Shown piece by piece: positions 1-3,930 of a DNA stretch of 5,434 bases. Position 1 is the stretch's first letter. The number at the start of each line of letters is the position of its first letter. Made by a program: the position numbers and the translations under genes. The notes under the pieces are model-generated. The model ran no database searches. It was given only the letters and a program-made list of their open reading frames with translations, and had not been told where the DNA came from. Source of the stretch: an uncultured Lachnospiraceae bacterium (GTDB lineage Bacteria > Bacillota > Clostridia > Lachnospirales > Lachnospiraceae); the NCBI GenBank assembly GCA_947175845.1, contig CAMWOK010000217.1, forward strand, positions 1-5,434, read 5' to 3'.

Positions 1-1
1 G

Positions 2-556
2 GATATTATCGACCAGCTGGGCGGGCTCAGCAAGGGGGCCATCTATCATCATTTCAGGTCGAAGGAGGAGATTCTGATCGCTGTCACGGACAGAATAACA
101 GAGGAGTCAAACCGGATGCTGCTGGCGATACGCGACCGCACGGACCTGAACGGGAAAGAGAAGCTCAAGACAATCTTTAAGGAGTCACTTTTCAGACCGG
201 TTCAGGATGACATCTTTACGGCTGCGCCGAAGCTGAGCGACAATGTGATGCTGCTCTACAGCATTTTCCGGGAGACGATGGATGTGGCAGCACCGTGCTA
301 TATTCAGCCCATTATCGAGCAGGGGATTGCGGATGGATCCATCTGCACCGACTATCCTGCGGAACTGTCGTCGCTGATTATCCTGGTAGCCAATATCTGG
401 ATGAATCCCATGATTTTTGATGAATCCGCGGAGGAGGCATACAGGAAGTTTAAGGTGTTTGGCCAGATGATGCAGGGATTTGGACTGGATATTATGGATG
501 ATGTGATGTTGGAGCGGCTGCGCAGCCTGGCTGACATTTATCAGAGAAACAGATAG
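2..556 (+). CDS. TetR/AcrR-family transcriptional repressor, 5' end missing
   Basis: The frame is open from the first bases of the window to the TAG at 554-556, giving 184 visible residues; the true start lies to the left. The visible N-terminus is the second half of a TetR helix-turn-helix: visible residues 9-25 read LSKGAIYHHFRSKEEIL, with the G-x-(I/L)-Y-x-H/Y-F-x-S-K-E core of the recognition helix. The remaining roughly 155 residues are a variable helical ligand-binding and dimerisation domain, and nothing in them identifies the ligand. TetR proteins usually have about 190-210 residues, so only some 15-30 are missing. An ATG at 116 is internal and would cut off the DNA-binding helix. The gene lies 102 bases upstream of a drug-efflux-type transporter on the same strand, the usual layout of a repressor and the pump it controls. 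That regulatory link is inferred from position. Confidence 0.93.
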   Translation, partial: DIIDQLGGLSKGAIYHHFRSKEEILIAVTDRITEESNRMLLAIRDRTDLNGKEKLKTIFKESLFRPVQDDIFTAAPKLSDNVMLLYSIFRETMDVAAPCYIQPIIEQGIADGSICTDYPAELSSLIILVANIWMNPMIFDESAEEAYRKFKVFGQMMQGFGLDIMDDVMLERLRSLADIYQRNR

Positions 557-583
557 CGTGGCTGATGCTGCAGTTTTTGGTAT

Positions 584-609
584 AAACGCAGGTGAAAAAG
601 ACTGCGTTT
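584..609 (+). repeat. Perfect 8-bp inverted repeat in the TetR-MFS gap
   Basis: AAACGCAG (584-591) and CTGCGTTT (602-609) are exact reverse complements separated by a 10-base loop. The second arm runs into a fourth T (610) and then leaves the T-run, so it is a poor intrinsic terminator. It could be a weak attenuator, a repressor-binding dyad or an RNA hairpin in a TetR-MFS transcript. No function is proven. Confidence 0.5.
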
Positions 610-611
610 TA

Positions 612-642
612 CAATACATCAATACATACCGTCGTTTGGTAT
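612..642 (+). promoter_or_regulatory. Tandem CAATACAT repeat and small dyad before the MFS ribosome binding site
   Basis: CAATACAT occurs twice head-to-tail at 612-619 and 620-627. It overlaps the left arm of a short dyad, ATACC (626-630) and GGTAT (638-642), centred at about 634. The dyad sits just upstream of the Shine-Dalgarno AAGGAGG (647-653), which is 5 bases before the transporter ATG. A dyad directly before an efflux gene that follows a TetR gene is a reasonable operator candidate, but the arms are only 5 bp. I see no convincing -35/-10 pair in this gap. Confidence 0.35.
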
Positions 643-658
643 TATAAAGGAGGAACCA

Positions 659-1894
659 ATGAAGAAACTATTTTCAAGAAATTTCACACTTGTTGTGATC
701 GGACAGATTATTTCGCTGTTTGGCAATGCCACCATCCGTTTTGCTCTTCCGCTGTATCTGTTGAATCAGACGGGTTCATCGGCGCTTTATGGGACGGTGA
801 CAGCCTGCGCGTTCATTCCTATGATTGTGCTGTCCCCGGTGGGCGGTATCGCGGCGGACAGGGTGAACAAGCGCAATGTCATGGTGGTGCTGGACTTTTT
901 CACGGCGGGGGTAATTGTGATGTTTTCGCTTCTGGTGGGCAGTGTGAACCTTGTTTTGCTGATGACAGTCACCCTGATGCTTTTATATGGCATTGCAGGG
1001 GCATATCAGCCCTCCGTGCAGGCGAGTGTTCCGGCGCTGGTCCACGCAGAACACATTCTCGAAGCCAATTCTGTGATCAATACCATCAGTGCTTTCTCGA
1101 ATCTGCTGGGGCCTGTTCTGGGCGGGCTGGTGTACAGCACCTACGGGTTAAAGCCTGTGCTGTGGGTCTGTATGGTGTGCTTTTTTCTCTCGGCGGTAAT
1201 GGAGCTGTTCAGTCATATCCCATATGAGAAGCGTGCGTATGACGGCAGTGTGTGGAGAATGGTCCGTGCGGATTTTGCGCAGAGCATTGGATTTATCAGA
1301 CGGGAAAAACCGGTGATTGGAAAGGCAGTGTTTGTCATCTGCGGAGTCAATCTGTTTCTGTCTTCCATGATTATCGTCAGCCTGCCCTACATGATTACAC
1401 AGGTGCTGCAGCTGGATCCGGCGCAGGCAAGCTGGATGTACGGTTTCGCACAGGGGATACTGGCTGCGGGGGGACTTACAGGCGGGATTGGCGCAGGGAT
1501 TCTGGCAAAGAAACTGACCCTGCAGAAAGCTGGCAACCTGATTGTGATCTGTGCATTGTGTGTGTTCCCCATGGGAATTACGCTGATATTGTTTTCGTCA
1601 GGGATTGTAAATTATATCGTTCTCACAGCCAGCTGTTTTGTCATTATGGTGTGTTCCACAATTTTTTCTGTGGAGATGATGGCCTTTGTCCAGGAGCAGA
1701 CACCGCAGGAGCTGGTCGGGAGAGTGATTGCAGTCATGCTCACAATATGCATGTGCGCACAGCCGCTGGGCAACGCGTTTTACGGTGTGTTCTTTGAGAT
1801 CTGTAGAGGCTGCGAGTCAGTGGTGTTCCTGTTTGCGGGCGCGGTGTCGCTGCTGATTGCGATGGGGGCAAAGCGGGTCTTTTATAAATTATAA
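659..1894 (+). CDS. Major facilitator superfamily efflux transporter (macrolide-efflux/MFS_3-like)
   Basis: This complete 411-residue integral membrane protein probably exports a small molecule by proton antiport across the cytoplasmic membrane. The start is well placed: AAGGAGG at 647-653 lies 5 bases before the ATG. The chain is hydrophobic throughout, in stretches compatible with 12 transmembrane helices. It carries the MFS motif A in the loop after TM2 (GGIAADRVNKR, residues 62-72), a TM4-5 region with ANSVINTISAFSNLLGPVLGG (about 136-156), a long central cytoplasmic loop (about 186-218), and a C-half ELVGRVIAVM motif (351-360) as in Mef-type and related drug pumps. Length matches the roughly 400-residue Mef/MFS_3 class. 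The substrate cannot be read from sequence; a macrolide or other drug or metabolite is an inference from the family. It lies downstream of a TetR gene on the same strand, so the regulator probably controls it. It ends at a TAA overlapping a hairpin. Confidence 0.92.
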   Translation: MKKLFSRNFTLVVIGQIISLFGNATIRFALPLYLLNQTGSSALYGTVTACAFIPMIVLSPVGGIAADRVNKRNVMVVLDFFTAGVIVMFSLLVGSVNLVLLMTVTLMLLYGIAGAYQPSVQASVPALVHAEHILEANSVINTISAFSNLLGPVLGGLVYSTYGLKPVLWVCMVCFFLSAVMELFSHIPYEKRAYDGSVWRMVRADFAQSIGFIRREKPVIGKAVFVICGVNLFLSSMIIVSLPYMITQVLQLDPAQASWMYGFAQGILAAGGLTGGIGAGILAKKLTLQKAGNLIVICALCVFPMGITLILFSSGIVNYIVLTASCFVIMVCSTIFSVEMMAFVQEQTPQELVGRVIAVMLTICMCAQPLGNAFYGVFFEICRGCESVVFLFAGAVSLLIAMGAKRVFYKL

Positions 1895-1925
1895 AAGAGT
1901 GCCAAATTACTTGACACACTTTTTT
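1878..1925 (+). terminator. Overlapping hairpins at the end of the MFS gene, probable terminator
   Basis: Two mutually exclusive stems overlap here. The first is a perfect 9-bp dyad, TCTTTTATA (1878-1886) with TATAAAAGA (1890-1898), which spans the stop codon. The second is AAAAGAGTG (1893-1901) with CACTTTTTT (1917-1925), 9 pairs including one G-U. Its 15-base loop can pair further (CAA 1903-1905 with TTG 1911-1913), and it ends in six Ts. The second stem fits a rho-independent terminator for the transporter. Its complement also gives a hairpin followed by a T-rich stretch on the minus strand, so it may serve the converging small ORF at 1931-2107 too. The stems are AT-rich, so efficiency is uncertain. 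Confidence 0.55.
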
Positions 1926-1930
1926 GAATC

Positions 1931-2107
1931 TTATTCATTTATAAGCGGCGGTTTCTGATAAAGCTTTCGCTCTATCTGCTTGCGCTTCTTGGCGAATGCT
2001 TTTAGCGTCTCCTCCGCTTTTTCTTTTTCTGCTATCTCTTCCAGATCCTCTAATATTGCAAGCTGATCAAAGAGATAACAATTTAATTCCTTTTCATTTG
2101 ATAGCAT
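1931..2107 (-). CDS. Small charged helical protein, 58 residues, unknown function
   Basis: On the minus strand an ATG at 2107 opens 58 codons ending in TAA at 1931-1933. I do not recognise the family. The protein is rich in Glu and Lys (EDLEEIAEKEKAEETLKAF in the middle, then KKRKQIERKL) with regularly spaced Leu/Ile, so a long amphipathic helix or short coiled coil is predicted. It ends in QKPPLINE. It has no signal peptide and no membrane segment. An in-frame TGA lies two codons before the ATG, so this is the longest ATG form. The ribosome binding site is weak (GGAAA about 9-13 bases upstream). A candidate extended -10 lies 43 bases upstream. The gene converges on the MFS gene and faces away from the beta-lactamase cluster. 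It could be a real small gene or the tail of a degraded one; composition and the absence of stops favour coding. Confidence 0.5.
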   Translation of the reverse strand: MLSNEKELNCYLFDQLAILEDLEEIAEKEKAEETLKAFAKKRKQIERKLYQKPPLINE

Positions 2108-2149
2108 ATGATTTCATTTCCGGCCTGTTTAAATAAGAAAGTTATGAAT

Positions 2150-2158
2150 AGTATACCA
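2150..2158 (-). promoter_or_regulatory. Candidate extended -10 promoter for the 58-residue small ORF
   Basis: Read on the minus strand, 2158-2150 is TGGTATACT, an extended -10 (TGn followed by TATACT, 5 of 6 consensus bases). No good -35 lies 15-19 bases upstream, which extended -10 promoters can tolerate. Transcription would start near 2143, leaving a leader of about 35 bases before the ATG at 2107. Confidence 0.35.
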
Positions 2159-2243
2159 TAGCAAATGAAAATTTACGATGTATTTTTATACCGCTTTTCA
2201 AACACGCTCTGGCACGAAGTTCCTGAAAAGTTTGGAAAACCGC

Positions 2244-2272
2244 TTGAATTTTAATTCTTACTGATGTAATAT
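2244..2272 (+). promoter_or_regulatory. Candidate inducible promoter overlapped by a BlaI-type dyad
   Basis: TTGAAT (2244-2249) and TAATAT (2267-2272) are separated by exactly 17 bases and match the sigma-A consensus at 4 of 6 positions each. The operator-like dyad at 2256-2272 fills the spacer and covers the -10, the arrangement expected of a BlaI/MecI-repressed promoter. Transcription would start near 2279 and read toward the PBP remnant and the class D beta-lactamase, about 410 bases before the lactamase ATG. The promoter assignment is inferred from motif fit and position. Confidence 0.5.
2256..2272 (+). promoter_or_regulatory. BlaI/MecI-like operator dyad 1
   Basis: The 17-mer TCTTACTGATGTAATAT contains TTAC-TGAT-GTAA, a dyad with perfect 4-bp arms. 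Its core TACTGATGTA (2259-2268) differs by one base from the TACA-NN-TGTA element bound by BlaI and MecI dimers. It is repeated 51 bp downstream with only two changes. The presence of a BlaR1 gene in the same window supports a BlaI site here. Confidence 0.55.
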
Positions 2273-2306
2273 TTAAAAAGATTTTCCAAATTTTTTTAAC
2301 ACAAAA

Positions 2307-2323
2307 TCTTACAGATGTCATAT
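2307..2323 (+). promoter_or_regulatory. BlaI/MecI-like operator dyad 2
   Basis: TCTTACAGATGTCATAT matches 15 of 17 bases of the copy at 2256-2272. Its core TACAGATGTC (2310-2319) has the complete left TACA half-site and one mismatch in the right half. It would lie about 30 bases into the transcript from the predicted promoter. Two spaced operators are known at bla/mec control regions, so a roadblock or cooperative site is plausible. The 51-bp centre spacing is close to five helical turns. Confidence 0.5.
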
Positions 2324-2370
2324 ATCGGTGTGTTTTTACACAAACCAAGCATCTACAACCATACCCAGGA

Positions 2371-2628
2371 GTGACCAACTATGAGATTGCCGCCAGCCAG
2401 CAGAACGCGCAGGAGGCGAAGAACCGCCCCGATCACGCACTGTTTATCGGATATGCGCCGCTGGAACAGCCCCGCATTGCAGTCGCAGTCCGCATCGCGA
2501 ACGGGTATGGTTCTTCCAACGCGACAGCCGTGGGCAGAAGTATTTTTAACTACTATTTTGTCCTGGAGAGTCAGGAAAACATAGTGACAGGTGAGGCGTC
2601 GCAGGCAGACAACACGAGAACTGATTAA
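2371..2628 (+). pseudogene. C-terminal remnant of a penicillin-binding protein (transpeptidase domain)
   Basis: The frame encodes up to 85 residues from a GTG at 2371, stop at 2626-2628. Residues 13-62 (AQEAKNRPDHALFIGYAP and on through PRIAVAVRIANGYGSSNATAVGRSIFNYYF) match the last part of a class B PBP transpeptidase (PBP2/FtsI type): the segment after KTGTAQ, the final beta strands and the closing helix. In an intact PBP the residues before AQEAK would be K-T-G-T. Here they are SQQN, so the catalytic KTG and the upstream Ser motifs are gone, along with most of a protein usually over 600 residues. The GTG follows AGGAG without a spacer, so translation in this frame is doubtful. A different ATG at 2381 has a better-spaced AGGAG but reads out of the PBP frame. 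The remnant lies between a BlaI-type promoter and the lactamase, suggesting an ancestral PBP-lactamase operon with an internal deletion. It cannot act as a transpeptidase. Confidence 0.75.
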
Positions 2629-2644
2629 GATGCGGCGCAATTGT

Positions 2645-2674
2645 TTGACAGATGCCGGGAGTTTCTTTTATAAA
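2645..2674 (+). promoter_or_regulatory. Strong candidate promoter immediately before the lactamase ribosome binding site
   Basis: TTGACA (2645-2650) is a perfect -35. TTATAA (2668-2673) follows after 17 bases, or TATAAA (2669-2674) after 18. The start point would fall near 2680, inside or at the edge of AGGAGGG (2677-2683), so a transcript from here could lose part of its Shine-Dalgarno sequence. Either the start is slightly upstream, or this promoter is weakly productive and the lactamase depends mainly on the promoter near 2244. The 7-mer ACAGATG at 2648-2654, overlapping the -35, also occurs in operator dyad 2, but no dyad is completed. Confidence 0.45.
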
Positions 2675-2676
2675 TC

Positions 2677-2683
2677 AGGAGGG
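2677..2683 (+). promoter_or_regulatory. Ribosome binding site of the class D beta-lactamase
   Basis: AGGAGGG lies 8 bases before the ATG at 2692 and fixes that start. It lies only 2-3 bases after a possible -10 element, which is unusual. Confidence 0.8.
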
Positions 2684-2691
2684 AAGATTGA

Positions 2692-3705
2692 ATGAACCGC
2701 AAATTTTTTAACGGGAAAATAGTGTTTTGCACAATCGGATGTGTGTTGCTGTTAGGCGGCTGTTCCGTCAGGGGCGGCGCAAAGACAGATCTGGCAGATT
2801 TGGACCGTGGAAGAACAGAGCGCCAGACAGCGCCGGAAGAGATAAATATGTTGGAAACAGAGACAGAGAAGCCAAGCACTGCCTTGAACGCCTCGCCGCA
2901 GAGCACGCTGGAAGAAGCGCCAGTCACCACTCCGGAAGTGACAGAGGCTGACTGGTCCGAGTATTTTCACGGGCTGAACGGAGCGGCAGTACTCTATGAT
3001 GCTGCGGAGTGCAGGTACACCATATTTAACCCGGAGCTTGCACGCACCCGGCGATCTCCGTGCTCCACCTTCAAGATTATCTCGTCCCTGATCGCATTGG
3101 AGAACGGGATTCTCGATCCCAAGGATTCCACACGCACATGGAGCGGCGAGGTGTTCTGGAATGAAGACTGGAATCGGGACATTGATTTTCAGGATGCATT
3201 CCGCACATCCTGTGTCTGGTATTTCAGGGAACTTACCGACGCAGTGGGGCAGGGGACAATGCAGGAAGGGGTCAGTCAGCTGCAGTATGGAAACTGTGAC
3301 ATCTCCGACTGGCAGGGGCATCTCAACACCAATAACAACAACCGGGCACTGACCGGATTCTGGATCGAGTCGTCGCTGCTGATTTCTCCGCAGGAGCAGA
3401 CGGAGGTGATGGAGCGCATCTTTGGAGCGGATTCTATATACACGGAAGCGACGCGGGAGGCGTTGAAACAGGTAATGCTTGTCACAGAACAGGACAATCC
3501 CGATGTCAATATTTATGGCAAGACCGGGATGGGCAAGACGGGGGGCGTCACAGTGGACGCATGGTTTACCGGATTTGCAGAGAAGCCCGCGGAGGAGAAA
3601 ACAATCTATTTCTGCGTATATCTGGGCAGAACAGACAATCAGAATGTGACCAGCGCTGCGGCAAAGGAGATTGCAGTGTCTCTCTTGTCAATGCCGCAGC
3701 TCTGA
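2692..3705 (+). CDS. Class D (OXA-type) beta-lactamase, lipoprotein
   Basis: This 337-residue serine beta-lactamase should hydrolyse penicillin-type antibiotics at the outer face of the membrane. Residues 1-24 form a lipoprotein signal (basic start, hydrophobic core, LLGGC with Cys24 as the lipidated residue). Residues 25-88 are a Thr/Glu/Pro-rich linker, and the catalytic domain follows. The class D motifs are in order: S125-T-F-K128 (nucleophile and the lysine that is carboxylated in this class), S173-C-V175, Y199-G-N201, W224 in FWIESSLLISPQEQ, and K277-T-G279 in GKTGMGKTGG. The fourth residue of KTG(T) is Met280. The stretch from Tyr199 to Trp224 is about 15 residues longer than in OXA-10 and contains NTNNNN. 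The start follows AGGAGGG. The gene is downstream of a PBP remnant and BlaI-like sites, converges on blaR1, and ends at a strong terminator, so it is probably the enzyme this BlaR1 controls. A non-hydrolytic penicillin-binding relative is possible but less likely. Confidence 0.92.
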   Translation: MNRKFFNGKIVFCTIGCVLLLGGCSVRGGAKTDLADLDRGRTERQTAPEEINMLETETEKPSTALNASPQSTLEEAPVTTPEVTEADWSEYFHGLNGAAVLYDAAECRYTIFNPELARTRRSPCSTFKIISSLIALENGILDPKDSTRTWSGEVFWNEDWNRDIDFQDAFRTSCVWYFRELTDAVGQGTMQEGVSQLQYGNCDISDWQGHLNTNNNNRALTGFWIESSLLISPQEQTEVMERIFGADSIYTEATREALKQVMLVTEQDNPDVNIYGKTGMGKTGGVTVDAWFTGFAEKPAEEKTIYFCVYLGRTDNQNVTSAAAKEIAVSLLSMPQL

Positions 3706-3710
3706 ATGAG

Positions 3711-3755
3711 AAGGCTGAACGCAAGCGATAAAAGAAAGCGGCGTTCAGCCTTTTT
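3711..3755 (+). terminator. Rho-independent terminator of the lactamase gene
   Basis: AAGGCTGAACGC (3711-3722) pairs perfectly over 12 bp with GCGTTCAGCCTT (3741-3752). The loop is 18 bases and purine-rich, and the T-run extends to 3755. It begins 5 bases after the lactamase stop codon. There is no good T-run on the complementary side, so it acts for the plus strand only. Its right arm overlaps the end of the AraC-family stub on the other strand. Confidence 0.9.
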
Positions 3756-3834
3756 GCACTACACATGTCAGTTCGCCGCAGAGGTTGTCCTCCATGTAAT
3801 CGATCGCTCTCTGAATGCAGTTTATCGTATCCAT
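3745..3834 (-). pseudogene. N-terminal stub of an AraC-family transcriptional regulator
   Basis: On the minus strand AGGAGG (3847-3842) is followed after 7 bases by an ATG at 3834 and 29 codons ending at TGA 3747-3745. Residues 1-24 (MDTINCIQRAIDYMEDNLCG then ELTC) match the typical opening of an AraC/XylS DNA-binding domain placed at the N-terminus: an initial amphipathic helix, then I-x-Y-(I/M)-E-x-(N/H)-L-x-G-E-L-T. The usual continuation (LAKxAxYSxYHFxRxF) is missing. Instead the frame enters CVVQKG and stops inside the right arm of the lactamase terminator. The breakpoint is therefore near 3760-3766. The intact ribosome binding site and start suggest a once functional gene cut by a rearrangement that brought in the lactamase end. 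It lies 96 bases downstream of blaR1 on the same strand, so it may still be transcribed. The 29-residue product cannot bind DNA as an AraC protein would. Confidence 0.7.
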
Positions 3835-3902
3835 TCATCTGCCTCCTGTCTATTTCAGCATACACGATTCGCAACGCATTTTCATGACATTTCTTGTTTT
3901 GT

Positions 3903-3923
3903 GCGGCTATCCGCTCTAGCCGC
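3903..3923. repeat. 7-bp hairpin just downstream of the blaR1 stop
   Basis: GCGGCTA (3903-3909) and TAGCCGC (3917-3923) are exact reverse complements with a 7-base loop. On the minus strand the hairpin follows the blaR1 stop codon by 7 bases, but it is followed by ACAAAACAAG rather than a T-run. It is therefore not a standard intrinsic terminator. It may protect the 3' end of the blaR1 message. No other terminator for blaR1 is evident before the AraC stub. Confidence 0.4.
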
Positions 3924-3930
3924 TGAATCG

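Larger units (their letters stand above)
2231..2297 (+). repeat. 9-bp inverted repeat flanking the operator promoter, second arm followed by seven Ts
   Basis: TTTGGAAAA (2231-2239) is the exact reverse complement of TTTTCCAAA (2282-2290), and the second arm is followed directly by TTTTTTT (2291-2297). The 42-base loop contains the promoter and first operator-like dyad. In a transcript entering from the left this could act as a weak terminator that insulates the promoter. A transcript starting at the predicted site near 2279 would lack the first arm. The stem is AT-rich and the loop long, so this is tentative. The first arm also makes an imperfect pair with TTTTCAAAC at 2195-2203. Confidence 0.3.

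Noticed and set aside
592..1227. Long open frame overlapping the start of the transporter
   Set aside because: It is rich in Cys, His and Gly with no membrane pattern and no ribosome binding site. It is a frame shadow of the MFS gene, as is the open frame at 1252-1797.
1911..1945. Perfect TTGACA with AT-rich sequence downstream on the plus strand
   Set aside because: No acceptable -10 at 16-18 bases, no gene follows on that strand, and the hexamer lies in the loop of a terminator-like hairpin.
2647..2656. Possible third BlaI operator overlapping the -35 before the lactamase
   Set aside because: Only ACAGATG is shared with dyad 2. The half-sites carry several mismatches and no dyad forms.
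3760..3769. TACACATGTC, one mismatch from the BlaI core
   Set aside because: It lies within the AraC stub reading frame and at the breakpoint between convergent genes, with no promoter nearby, so it is probably chance.
3903..3923. Intrinsic terminator for blaR1
   Set aside because: The hairpin is perfect, but the bases following on the minus strand are ACAAAACAAG, with no T-run.
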